Shown: positions 9,391 to 17,010 of the stretch, one piece after another
How positions within the stretch are numbered: the first letter of the stretch is position 1
Layout of the letters: each line of letters starts with the position of its first letter
Origin: Prolixibacter sp. NT017
GTDB taxonomy: Bacteria > Bacteroidota > Bacteroidia > Bacteroidales > Prolixibacteraceae
DNA length: 64,000 nt
NCBI RefSeq assembly: GCF_009617875.1
Contig: NZ_BLAV01000001.1
Coordinates: 3,224,001 to 3,288,000 of the forward strand
Direction of reading: 5' to 3'
Made by a program: the position numbers and the translations under genes
Notes under the pieces: model-generated
Told to the model about the DNA's origin: nothing
What the model saw: only the letters and a program-made list of their open reading frames with translations
The model's database searches: none

Positions 9391-9426
9391 AAGTTGCCAT
9401 TCGAATCTAAAATTGAAGGGCAACTT
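9391..9426 (+). promoter_or_regulatory. Hairpin ending at the start codon of the glycosylasparaginase gene
   Basis: AAGTTGCC (9391-9398) is perfectly complementary to GGCAACTT (9419-9426), whose last base abuts ATG 9427. The weak AAGG-like ribosome site lies at the 3' side. If formed in mRNA the stem would hinder initiation, so translational control is possible. Confidence 0.35.
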
Positions 9427-10413
9427 ATGATATCACGAAGGAAATTTTTAGCGGGTTCGGTAGTAGCAACGTCCGGATTACTTCTCAACCAGAAGGTTTC
9501 CGCTGCAGCGGAAAAAGTGGCTCCCACAACACCGTTGAAAGGAAAACCCATCATCATTTCAACATGGAGACACGGATTGCCGGCCAATGAGGTGGCAGCT
9601 AAAATCCTGGTAAAAGGTGGTCGTTCACTGGATGCAGTAGAAGCAGGTGCACGCGTTCCCGAAGCAGATCCAAACATCATGACGGTTGGTTTAGGTGGTT
9701 ATCCCGACCGTGATGGCTACGTTACGCTGGATGCCTGCATCATGGACGAAAAAGGCAATGCCGGTTCCGTTACGTTTCTGCAAGACATTGTACATCCCGT
9801 TTCGGTGGCCCGGAAAGTGATGGAAGATACACCTCACGTGATGCTTTCGGGTGAAGGCGCTCTTCAGTTTGCTCTGGAGAAAGGATTTAAGAAACAGAAC
9901 CTTCTTACTGACAAAGCCAGGGAAGCCTGGGAAGAGTGGAAAAAGAAATCGAAGTACGAGCCGGTCATCAACATCGAAAACCACGACACCATTTCTATGC
10001 TGGCCATCGATGCCAACGGCGATCTTTCCGGAGCCTGCACTACCAGCGGAGCCGCATTCAAGATGCATGGCCGCGTAGGCGATTCCCCCATCATCGGAGC
10101 CGGTCTGTTCTGTGACAACGAAGTGGGTGGAGCTGCCTCGACCGGTATGGGTGAACTGGTGATGAAAACCGTCGGCAGCTTCCTGGTGGTAGAGCTAATG
10201 CGAAACGGCATGAGTCCGCAACAGGCCTGCGAAGAAGCCGTCCACAGAATCGCGAAAAAGATTCCGGGATACCAGAAGTTCCAAATCGGGTACATCGCTA
10301 TTAACAAAGCAGGTGAAACCGGTGCTTACTGCATTCATCCCGGCTTTAACTATGCGCTGTGGAAAGATGGTCAAAATACCTTGACCGATGCAAAGAGTCT
10401 TTTTAAGAAATAA
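9427..10413 (+). CDS. Glycosylasparaginase-type Ntn hydrolase, Tat-exported
   Basis: A 328-aa member of the asparaginase-2/glycosylasparaginase family. These enzymes are made as one chain, self-cleave before a threonine, and hydrolyse the GlcNAc-Asn bond left after N-glycoprotein breakdown. The cleavage site is H186-D187-T188, with T188 the N-terminal nucleophile. The substrate motifs GRVGDSPIIGAGLFCDN and ASTGMGE follow. ATG 9427 is preferred because it gives a Tat-like signal (ISRRKFLAGSVVATSG, cut after VSAAA), which the in-frame TTG further upstream does not. Export and specificity fit breakdown of N-glycopeptides, as does the nearby GH92 mannosidase. Confidence 0.9.
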   Translation: MISRRKFLAGSVVATSGLLLNQKVSAAAEKVAPTTPLKGKPIIISTWRHGLPANEVAAKILVKGGRSLDAVEAGARVPEADPNIMTVGLGGYPDRDGYVTLDACIMDEKGNAGSVTFLQDIVHPVSVARKVMEDTPHVMLSGEGALQFALEKGFKKQNLLTDKAREAWEEWKKKSKYEPVINIENHDTISMLAIDANGDLSGACTTSGAAFKMHGRVGDSPIIGAGLFCDNEVGGAASTGMGELVMKTVGSFLVVELMRNGMSPQQACEEAVHRIAKKIPGYQKFQIGYIAINKAGETGAYCIHPGFNYALWKDGQNTLTDAKSLFKK

Positions 10414-10416
10414 AAA

Positions 10417-10452
10417 AACAGCGGCACTGTATGCTCATCCAGTGCCGCTGTT
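10417..10452. terminator. Bidirectional terminator hairpin
   Basis: A 13-bp perfect stem AACAGCGGCACTG / CAGTGCCGCTGTT with a 10-base loop sits between convergent genes. On the minus strand the stem is followed by a run of T, so it best terminates the GHL10 gene; it also follows the asparaginase stop at once. Confidence 0.8.
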
Positions 10453-10480
10453 ATTACTGTAATAAACGTATATAAACGGG

Positions 10481-11575
10481 TTAACTCAGGGTCTTTAGTA
10501 AATTCCAGTGATTGTCTTTCATTCCATTGTAATCGAATATGGCGATGCCGGCAGCTCCATTTTTTTTCGCAAAATGGATGGCACTTTCCATTTCCGCATC
10601 TGTTTTAAAAGCCGGTAGAAAAAGACCGGAAACCAACTCTGCTTTACCTTTCAAATCCCGTACACCTTTTCGCGTGGCTTTCCCCACCCAACGTGCATCT
10701 TCATTGTAAAAGTTATTATAAATCATCGGGAAGAATATATCCAGGTTCCAATCGTCCCACGACTGCCGACAAATGGTACGAGCCAAATCCGGGTACGGAA
10801 AAACGGCTGCCGAAATCTTTTTCCCCTGCTCGTGTACTTTTTCTGTCAACCGGTTCACCAGACGGGTTATTCTATAGTAACGGAATTGTCGCCAATCTTT
10901 GCTCTTGGTTGGATCTTCCATTTCGTCCAAATCCTGATTGTACTCTTCCTTGAACTTTTGCTTACAGGTATCGCAATAGCAGAAATCATACTCCGGGAAT
11001 TCGTGATCTTGAACCAAATTGTATTTGGGCTGCAAACCGATCGGCAGAATTACATCCGGGTAACGGATATAATCGAGATGAACTGCATCGACGCCATCAA
11101 TTGCTGCACGCGCCATCACCTGACTTTCGATATACTGATAAACCGCTTCCTGTGAAGGACACAGCCATTGGTAGTAATCAACATACGGCCGCTTCTCGAG
11201 GCATGAATATCCTTCGCGGCTTACCTGATACCATTCGGGATGTTTCTGCGCTTCCTTATCTCCGGGATGATTCATCGTTACATACCAGGCATGAAGCTCA
11301 AGTCCCAGCGATTTTGTAATAGGAGCCAGTCGTTTGAAATACTCCAAATCACCATTGGAACAGACGCCATCGAATCCATATTCTTTAATTTTGGCGAAAG
11401 CGTCCTTTATCTGCTCGTCAGTCCAGTCACTCTTGCCTCCAATCCAAAGCCAAAGCTGATTTCCTTCTGTTTTCCGACGCTTAGATTCAGCATTCCCCGC
11501 CAGCAATTGGTTGCCCGAAAAGGTGACGCCAGCTGCTACCGCCCCGATGGTTTTCAGAAAAGTTCGTTTGTCCAT
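10481..11575 (-). CDS. GHL10-type putative glycoside hydrolase (DUF187-like), exported
   Basis: About 364 aa, with a twin-arginine-like or Sec signal at the N-terminus (MDKRTFLKTIGAVAAGVTFSG). The rest is a TIM-barrel of the glycosyl-hydrolase-like family 10 type: YGFDGVCSNG, GLELHAWYVTMNHPG, DGVDAVHLDYIRYP and AAVFPYPDLARTICRQSWDDWNLDIFFPM. The HLDYIRYP and SWDDW segments are family hallmarks and probably lie at the active site. The substrate is unknown. ATG 11575 is chosen; ATG 11584 is three codons longer. It follows a CBM9-like gene by about 17 bases, so the two are probably cotranscribed and work on the same exported substrate. Confidence 0.82.
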   Translation of the reverse strand: MDKRTFLKTIGAVAAGVTFSGNQLLAGNAESKRRKTEGNQLWLWIGGKSDWTDEQIKDAFAKIKEYGFDGVCSNGDLEYFKRLAPITKSLGLELHAWYVTMNHPGDKEAQKHPEWYQVSREGYSCLEKRPYVDYYQWLCPSQEAVYQYIESQVMARAAIDGVDAVHLDYIRYPDVILPIGLQPKYNLVQDHEFPEYDFCYCDTCKQKFKEEYNQDLDEMEDPTKSKDWRQFRYYRITRLVNRLTEKVHEQGKKISAAVFPYPDLARTICRQSWDDWNLDIFFPMIYNNFYNEDARWVGKATRKGVRDLKGKAELVSGLFLPAFKTDAEMESAIHFAKKNGAAGIAIFDYNGMKDNHWNLLKTLS

Positions 11576-11592
11576 AGTTATCATTTGGTTGG

Positions 11593-12720
11593 TTAATTAT
11601 CGCTCCACGTTCGTCCTTCCTGGTTAATGTGCCAATTCTTTCCCGAAAAGGGTGATTGAATAATTGCTTCATACATTTCGGGAGTCGTGTATAATTTTAC
11701 ATTAAGGGAATCGGGCACCTCCCGAAGATCTGCAAGCTGATTGACATTTGATGCATAACAATGATTGGCAGAAGCATATCTTCGTTGTGCATAATAAAGC
11801 TGTCGTAATGCCCATTTTACCTCTTCGTCACGGTTCCATTTGAATGACGTTTTCCCTTCTCCTGAAGGAATATCTGAAAATTGAACAAAGCCCCACATCT
11901 CCGGCAGGTGCATATTAACAACTCCCTGTGGCGACCACACCCAGTTATCTTCCGGGTACGAAAAACCTGTTGCCGGATTTATTTTCTTTTGATATTTTCC
12001 ATCAACCTTTTCAATCTGCCATTCCACGCGCGAGAAATTGACCCGCCATTGTACACCGTCAGCCGGCTTGCTTTTCAATTCAGCGTAAGCACTTAACGGG
12101 AAAGCAATTTCTACCGTCCATTTTTTATCCTTATCAGATGTATCATTTATGGTTCCATCAACTGAAACGGCCGATACGAGTCCTTTCAGATCGTAGTTGT
12201 TTAGCACAAAATTCCGATCCCGGTACGGCTGTTCCAACAGCAAATCCCATAAAGTATTCAGCGCATTCATTTCATACTCGGTGTAGTTGTGCGTGTCGCC
12301 ATCCGGGTCGATGAATACCTCGAAATCGTTATCATGAAAAATCACGGCATCACGCTGCGTTATATTGGCCCAAACATCGGGTTCTTCTATCTCGGCTGCC
12401 ACGTAAAAGAACTTGTCATCCCAAAGCATTTTGGCACGGGTACGAAACCGTGGAACCGGCCGTGAACCACCTTCGATATCCTGAAAATCGTCTGTCCACT
12501 CGGCATGCTGCCAGGCTTCCTCATTCAGTTTTCCATCGACTACAATTGGCTCTGATGCACGATAGCAAACATATTCTTTAGGATGAAACGAACGAACCGG
12601 ACTCATGATCCTGCTTTTTCGCTCTTGACTGGGTTTGTTTCCCGCCAAAACATTACTGACGATGAGCAAAATGATGCCCACTCCAACCACATATCGAATC
12701 ACCTTGATGTTACTGTTCAT
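11593..12720 (-). CDS. Exported CBM9-like carbohydrate-binding protein
   Basis: A 375-aa protein with a signal peptide or membrane anchor (VVGVGIILLIVSNVLAG) and a carbohydrate-binding family 9-like beta-sandwich: VDGKLNEEAWQHAEWTDDFQDIEG, AKMLWDDKFFYVAAEIEEPDVWA and HDNDFEVFIDPDGDTHNYTEYEMNA, the last resembling the calcium/ligand region of this family. No catalytic domain is recognised, so the role is probably binding of glycan at the cell surface. ATG 12720 is preferred to GTG 12735, because it places the signal peptide at the N-terminus. It is the first gene of a two-gene unit with the GHL10-type hydrolase. Confidence 0.82.
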   Translation of the reverse strand: MNSNIKVIRYVVGVGIILLIVSNVLAGNKPSQERKSRIMSPVRSFHPKEYVCYRASEPIVVDGKLNEEAWQHAEWTDDFQDIEGGSRPVPRFRTRAKMLWDDKFFYVAAEIEEPDVWANITQRDAVIFHDNDFEVFIDPDGDTHNYTEYEMNALNTLWDLLLEQPYRDRNFVLNNYDLKGLVSAVSVDGTINDTSDKDKKWTVEIAFPLSAYAELKSKPADGVQWRVNFSRVEWQIEKVDGKYQKKINPATGFSYPEDNWVWSPQGVVNMHLPEMWGFVQFSDIPSGEGKTSFKWNRDEEVKWALRQLYYAQRRYASANHCYASNVNQLADLREVPDSLNVKLYTTPEMYEAIIQSPFSGKNWHINQEGRTWSDN

Positions 12721-13021
12721 ACCAAATATTCTCACCTGTTCTCAGCAAAATGGTTCACATTCACTCAAATTTACATCAGGATTTTATTGAAATGGAAACT
12801 TTTAAAAAGTTTAATCACAAGAATATTTACTTTTTTAATTTTAATAAGAAGTATTGTTTATTTCCACCTGTGAGATGAAGGATAAAAAAGACGTTTTTCG
12901 TAACTTATAGGTTGCGTTCCTTAATTCTTTCAATTAATTTATAATTAGTGTTATAAATCAAAAGCATGGCATATTATTTGGCATATAAACAAGAGAACTT
13001 GATGAATTAAAAACTTATATA

Positions 13022-13540
13022 ATGATGAAAGGAAGAATCGTAGCATTATTGATGACTTTAGCGTTGCTTGGAGCATCCGTTTATGCAGCAGAGAATCCTT
13101 CGAAACAGGATAAAAAGCAAAAACAGAAACAGCAAACGGAAAAGCTGATGAACTCAAAACAGTTTCAGTTCACAGCGCGGCAAGCCATGCCCCTTGGCGG
13201 CAAAACCATAGACCTGACGACCAATCCAAATTTTGTCAGGTTTTATACAGACAGTATTCAGGCTGATATGCCCTTCTTTGGCCGGGCTTACAACGTGCCT
13301 TACGGTGGTTCGGGTGGAATAAAATTTGACGGCAAACCCAAAAAATTTACCATCACACCACAGAAAAAGGACAAAGGCTACCTGGTAGAGGCAATCGTTA
13401 ACGATACAAACGACAGCTATTCGATGACACTTTCGGTAAGCAACAGTGGTTACGGAACGCTTACCATCAACTCCAATAACCGCAATTCAATCAGTTATTA
13501 CGGACATGTCAGTGCGCTGGAAAATAAGGAGAGCGAGTAG
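13022..13540 (+). CDS. DUF4251 domain-containing exported protein
   Basis: A 172-aa Bacteroidota protein with a signal peptide (ALLMTLALLGASVYAAE) and a DUF4251 domain from about residue 40 to 165. Typical segments are FTARQAMPLGGKTIDLT, YTDSIQADMPFFGRAYN and PYGGSGGIKFDGKPKKF. A short Lys/Gln-rich linker follows the signal. The function of the family is unknown. The gene has its own terminator, so it is probably monocistronic. Confidence 0.88.
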   Translation: MMKGRIVALLMTLALLGASVYAAENPSKQDKKQKQKQQTEKLMNSKQFQFTARQAMPLGGKTIDLTTNPNFVRFYTDSIQADMPFFGRAYNVPYGGSGGIKFDGKPKKFTITPQKKDKGYLVEAIVNDTNDSYSMTLSVSNSGYGTLTINSNNRNSISYYGHVSALENKESE

Positions 13541-13560
13541 CCCCTTGAAACAGGTAACCC

Positions 13561-13602
13561 AATGGGCCGCGAAGAAATACCGCTTCTTTACGGCCCATTT
13601 TC
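13561..13602 (+). terminator. Rho-independent-type terminator after the DUF4251 gene
   Basis: AATGGGCCG (13561-13569) pairs with CGGCCCATT (13591-13599), with an inner GAAG/CTTC helix, and is followed by TT. The U-run is short. Confidence 0.6.
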
Positions 13603-13627
13603 CATGCTGCTAGTTTGAAAAAAGGGG

Positions 13628-13658
13628 CTTGTCGTAAGCCAAATCTTTCCTAACTTTG
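13628..13658 (+). promoter_or_regulatory. Candidate promoter of the queuosine operon
   Basis: TAACTTTG at 13651-13658 matches TAnnTTTG, with CTTG (13628-13631) 19 bases upstream as a degenerate -33 box. Transcription would begin near 13665, just before the riboswitch candidate at 13678. Confidence 0.55.
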
Positions 13659-13677
13659 CAACGTTGATTACATCAGC

Positions 13678-13718
13678 AGACAGTTCGAAACCATCCTGTC
13701 TATAAACAAAACTAGGGC
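13678..13718 (+). promoter_or_regulatory. Probable preQ1-I riboswitch aptamer
   Basis: P1 is AGACAG (13678-13683) with CTGTCT (13696-13701). The 12-base loop is C/A-rich (starts TTC, contains ACC). The stem is followed at once by the A-rich tail ATAAACAAAACTAGG. This order, a small hairpin then an A-rich tail with ACUA or ACAAGG-like end that folds back as a pseudoknot, is the preQ1-I layout. I could not settle the exact P2 pairs. It lies between a promoter candidate and queCDEF, whose product is preQ1. Possible expression platform: a pyrimidine-rich/purine-rich imperfect hairpin at about 13722-13757. Confidence 0.7.
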
Positions 13719-13851
13719 CCATCGAGAGAGAAGATTTTCCCCTTCCTCTTCGAACTTTATGTTCGGATGTTACCTCGTATGTTTATTGCTTTTTCAGGAA
13801 TACGGTTTCCCACTTCTGATGATTTTGGAAAAAACTTATTGGTATCAGAAT

Positions 13852-14523
13852 ATGAAAAAAGCAATTGTCCTTTTATCCGGCGGCCTCGACTCATCTGTAG
13901 CTTTGCATTTGGCCAAATCAAAGGGATTTGATGTTTATGCGCTTTCGTTCGACTATGGCCAGCGCCACGAACGTGAATTGCAAAGTGCCCGCAAAACGGC
14001 CAAAAGTGCCGGAGTAAAAGAACATCACATTGTCAATATGCGACTAGATTTGTGGGGAGGCTCTGCGCTGACCGATCAATCTATCGAAGTTGAAAACGGC
14101 GACGTTACCCGCACCGACATTCCGGTTACTTATGTCCCGGCCCGAAATATGGTTTTCCTATCGGTTGCGGCATCGTACGCCGAAGCCATTGGTGCCCGCG
14201 ACATTTTTATCGGGGTTAGCCAGGTGGATTATTCCGGTTACGTCGACTGCCGCCAGGAATTTATCGATGCCATGGAAGCAGCCATCAATAAGGGAACGGT
14301 TTGCGGTGCTGAGATGGATGATCCCATTCATGTTCATGCCCCGTTTATCGATAAAACAAAAGCTGACGAAATCCGACTAGGAATGGAATTGGGCGTTGAT
14401 TTTGGCCTCACCTGGTCGTGCTACCGGGGTGGCGAAAAACCGTGTGGAACGTGTGACAGTTGTTTGCTTCGCGCGAAAGCGTTTGAAGAAGCCGGGTATA
14501 CTGATCCGTTGTTGGAAAAATAA
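13852..14523 (+). CDS. queC: 7-cyano-7-deazaguanine synthase QueC
   Basis: A 223-aa enzyme that converts 7-carboxy-7-deazaguanine (CDG) plus ammonia and ATP to preQ0. The N-terminal PP-loop is [16 protein letters not shown], and four cysteines near the C-terminus ([15 protein letters not shown]) bind zinc. [10 protein letters not shown] and [11 protein letters not shown] are conserved QueC segments. ATG 13852 is chosen because the PP-loop then starts at the usual distance from the N-terminus; an upstream in-frame ATG at 13759 would add 31 hydrophobic residues not seen in the family. It is the first gene of queC-queD-queE-queF and lies downstream of a preQ1 riboswitch candidate. Confidence 0.95.
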   Translation: MKKAIVLLSGGLDSSVALHLAKSKGFDVYALSFDYGQRHERELQSARKTAKSAGVKEHHIVNMRLDLWGGSALTDQSIEVENGDVTRTDIPVTYVPARNMVFLSVAASYAEAIGARDIFIGVSQVDYSGYVDCRQEFIDAMEAAINKGTVCGAEMDDPIHVHAPFIDKTKADEIRLGMELGVDFGLTWSCYRGGEKPCGTCDSCLLRAKAFEEAGYTDPLLEK

Positions 14524-14537
14524 AAAAGCAGAGAGAG

Positions 14538-15110
14538 ATGATTATCAGAAAAAAATTCCGGTTCGAAGGAGCCCATATTGTGCGTAATTGTTCATCGAAG
14601 CTGTGCCGCGAAAACATTCACGGCCATTCGTATGAAGTGGAAGTGTTCATTAAATCAAACAAGCTGGACAAAGGATTCATGGTGCTCGATTTCATCCTTC
14701 TGAGCAAGGTGGGCGAATTCATCAACAGCTTCGACCACGCCTATTCACTCTGGCAGGGAGAAAAGCCGGAAATCAAGGATGCCGTGTATCAAATCAACCA
14801 GAGAGTTGCTGAGATTCCTGTTTCGCCTTCGGCGGAAGGCTACGCCCTGATGTTCCTGTACGTGATTGACAAAATCATCCGGAACACCGAAAAGAAAAAC
14901 GGCGAAGGTGACATTCAGCTTCAATCGGTACGTGTTCACGAAACACAAACCGGCTATGCCGAAGCATTCACCGAAGATTTCGCGTTGGTTGATTTTACAC
15001 TGGACGACATCAAGCTGAGCGAAGGAATCCGAACCGAATGGGACGACATGGATTGGTGGGAGGAATTGAAACAGCAGAAAATTTTCAAAAACACTCATCT
15101 CGAAAATTAA
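14538..15110 (+). CDS. queD: 6-carboxytetrahydropterin synthase QueD
   Basis: A 190-aa T-fold enzyme that converts 7,8-dihydroneopterin triphosphate to 6-carboxy-5,6,7,8-tetrahydropterin. Zinc ligands are H13, H28 and H30 (FEGAHIV and HGHSYEVEV), and the catalytic Cys is C23 (KLCREN). The family's usual length is about 120-140 aa; this one carries an insert around residues 75-125 and an acidic C-terminal tail ending DWWEELKQQKIFKN. It starts 14 bases after queC and ends 6 bases before queE. Confidence 0.93.
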   Translation: MIIRKKFRFEGAHIVRNCSSKLCRENIHGHSYEVEVFIKSNKLDKGFMVLDFILLSKVGEFINSFDHAYSLWQGEKPEIKDAVYQINQRVAEIPVSPSAEGYALMFLYVIDKIIRNTEKKNGEGDIQLQSVRVHETQTGYAEAFTEDFALVDFTLDDIKLSEGIRTEWDDMDWWEELKQQKIFKNTHLEN

Positions 15111-15116
15111 TTTCGC

Positions 15117-15986
15117 ATGGCTGCGTCACTTCTTTTGGTCAATAATGGCATTTTCCCCATTACCCGGGATGCCGAAGGCAAGTTGCTGGCAGATGTGCCG
15201 GCTACTGGTCTGCAATATCCGGGGACCATACAGGGAGAAGGGAAATTGGTGGGTACAGCCTCACTTTTTATCCGGTTATCAGGATGTAACCTCCGCTGCA
15301 TGTGGAATATTCCGGGAGGTGGCGTGAGCGCTTGTGATACGCCCGATTCATCGTTTGACGTGAGTAAAAACCAGTTGTGGAAAGTCGACGAAATCATCGA
15401 AACGGTAAGGCACAACCTTGGCAATATGCGCCATGTCGTGATTACCGGTGGAGAACCGACCATTCAGCATCGTTCGCTCAAAGAACTTTGCCGTCGACTG
15501 AAAGAAGAATTTGACGTTCACATTACCATCGAAACCAACGGCACCCTGTTCGATGAAGAGCTGGCCCGTCATATCGACCTGTTCAGTATTTCGCCAAAGC
15601 TCAGCGATTCGCTGGTGACCGAAGAGAAGCTGAAGCAGCTACCTCAACAACTGACTGAAAAAGTAGCTGCAGCTCCTTCTCAGAAAACACCATGCCCGGA
15701 CGTCATTCAGCAGTACATCGATGTGTGCCTGAATTCCAATGGAGAAAAGGATTTCCAACTGAAGTTTGTGATGAGCGGATCCGAAAACACCGAATCGATT
15801 CATGAAGAAGTCCTGAATCATATCTCCGGCTGGAAATCTTCCGATATTCTGGCTATGCCGCTGGGCGGTAATCATCTGACACTTGGAAAAACCAGTTTCC
15901 GGGTACTTGAAACAGCTATTCAGCACGGATGGCGTTATTGTCCGCGCATTCACATCGATTTGTTTGGCGACAAACCGGGTGTTTAA
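15117..15986 (+). CDS. queE: 7-carboxy-7-deazaguanine synthase QueE, radical SAM with a split cysteine motif
   Basis: A 289-aa radical SAM enzyme that contracts 6-carboxytetrahydropterin to CDG. GEGKLVGTASLFIRLSGCNLRCMW and CDTP are typical of QueE. The cluster cysteines are spaced CX3CX11C, with nine residues (NIPGGGVSA) inserted between the second and third Cys compared with the common CX3CX2C. VVITGGEPTIQH and ITIETNGTL follow. There is also an insertion around residues 175-210 (KLKQLPQQLTEKVAAAP). Position between queD and queF makes the assignment firm. Length is above the usual 210-250 aa because of the inserts. Confidence 0.93.
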   Translation: MAASLLLVNNGIFPITRDAEGKLLADVPATGLQYPGTIQGEGKLVGTASLFIRLSGCNLRCMWNIPGGGVSACDTPDSSFDVSKNQLWKVDEIIETVRHNLGNMRHVVITGGEPTIQHRSLKELCRRLKEEFDVHITIETNGTLFDEELARHIDLFSISPKLSDSLVTEEKLKQLPQQLTEKVAAAPSQKTPCPDVIQQYIDVCLNSNGEKDFQLKFVMSGSENTESIHEEVLNHISGWKSSDILAMPLGGNHLTLGKTSFRVLETAIQHGWRYCPRIHIDLFGDKPGV

Positions 15987-16015
15987 TTCCAAAATTTCAT
16001 GACCAAACTATTACC

Positions 16016-16903
16016 ATGAAAAATACCATCTCAACCGAAGATAAACTACTGGGCAAAAAAGTCGATTACCCGAAACAGTATGCGCCCGAAGTACTGGTTG
16101 CGGTTCCCCGCAAGGTTAACCGCGAACAATACGGCATTAGTGAACCACCGACGGAGTTTATCGGTTTGGATACCTGGCATGCGTATGAGGTGGGATTTCT
16201 GACGGAAAACGGCTTGCCTGTTACCGGTCTTCTCAAGTTGGTTTATCCGTTTGATAGTCCGTTTCTGGTGGAAAGCAAGTCGCTGAAATTGTACCTGAAT
16301 TCGTTCAACATGTCATCTTACGGAAACGATCGAAAATCAGGCATTGAACAGGTGATCGGAATTATTAAAAATGACCTGGAGGCATTGCTGAAATGCAAAG
16401 TCAAGCTGGCATTTTTCGACAATGAGCCGGAAGTTGCAGCTCATGATTTTCAGGATTTCATGATAATGGAAGAGACGTTAGATTTGGAAAGAATTCAGTT
16501 TAACGATTTCTCGGAAAACCCGGAATTACTAAAACCATCAAAATCGGATGAAAAGGAACTAAAACTGGCGACTCATCTTTTGCGCAGCAATTGCAAAGTA
16601 ACCCATCAGCCCGACTGGGGAAGCGCCTTTGTTCACATCGAAGGAGAAACACTTCCGGAACCAACTGGATTACTAGAATACATAGTCTCCTTCCGGAACG
16701 AAAACCATTTTCATGAAGAGATTTGTGAGATGCTGTACAAACGGTTGTGGGATAAATTTCAGCCTGAAAAACTGATGGTTACCTGTATCTACACTCGTCG
16801 CGGAGGAATCGATATCTGCCCGTCGAGAGCCAGTCATCCGGAACTTTTACCTGCAAATTTGACTTCCCCTGAGAAACTTTCGTCTAAATTACTAAGGCAA
16901 TAA
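16016..16903 (+). CDS. queF: NADPH-dependent 7-cyano-7-deazaguanine reductase QueF (long type)
   Basis: A 295-aa bimodular T-fold enzyme that reduces preQ0 to preQ1. The N-terminal module has FLVESKSLKLYLNSFNM, binding the nitrile substrate. The C-terminal module has the catalytic cysteine in LRSNCKVTHQPDWG and the NADPH-side motif YTRRGGIDICPSRAS. The length matches the E. coli-type long QueF rather than the short B. subtilis type. ATG 16016 is used because it begins the conserved region; the longer in-frame start at 15929 would overlap queE by 58 bases. It is the last gene of the preQ1 operon. Confidence 0.95.
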   Translation: MKNTISTEDKLLGKKVDYPKQYAPEVLVAVPRKVNREQYGISEPPTEFIGLDTWHAYEVGFLTENGLPVTGLLKLVYPFDSPFLVESKSLKLYLNSFNMSSYGNDRKSGIEQVIGIIKNDLEALLKCKVKLAFFDNEPEVAAHDFQDFMIMEETLDLERIQFNDFSENPELLKPSKSDEKELKLATHLLRSNCKVTHQPDWGSAFVHIEGETLPEPTGLLEYIVSFRNENHFHEEICEMLYKRLWDKFQPEKLMVTCIYTRRGGIDICPSRASHPELLPANLTSPEKLSSKLLRQ

Positions 16904-16960
16904 TCTCAATATTTTGGGCTATTTCAGCGTAATGGAAGACTATCTATTCTAAATCAATGT

Positions 16961-16992
16961 ATTGACATCTTGTACATAATCTCATATCTTTA
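16961..16992 (+). promoter_or_regulatory. Weak promoter candidate for the giant-protein pair
   Basis: TATCTTTA (16985-16992) matches seven of eight positions of a TAnnTTTG box, with ATTG (16961-16964) 20 bases upstream. The start site would lie only about 10 bases before ATG 17011. Readthrough from queF is the alternative, as I see no terminator after queF. Confidence 0.3.
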
Positions 16993-17010
16993 ATTGAAAT
17001 AATTTCAGAT

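Noticed and set aside
13759..13851. N-terminal extension of QueC from ATG 13759
   Set aside because: The 31 extra residues are hydrophobic and absent from the QueC family; [11 protein letters not shown] is the normal N-terminus.
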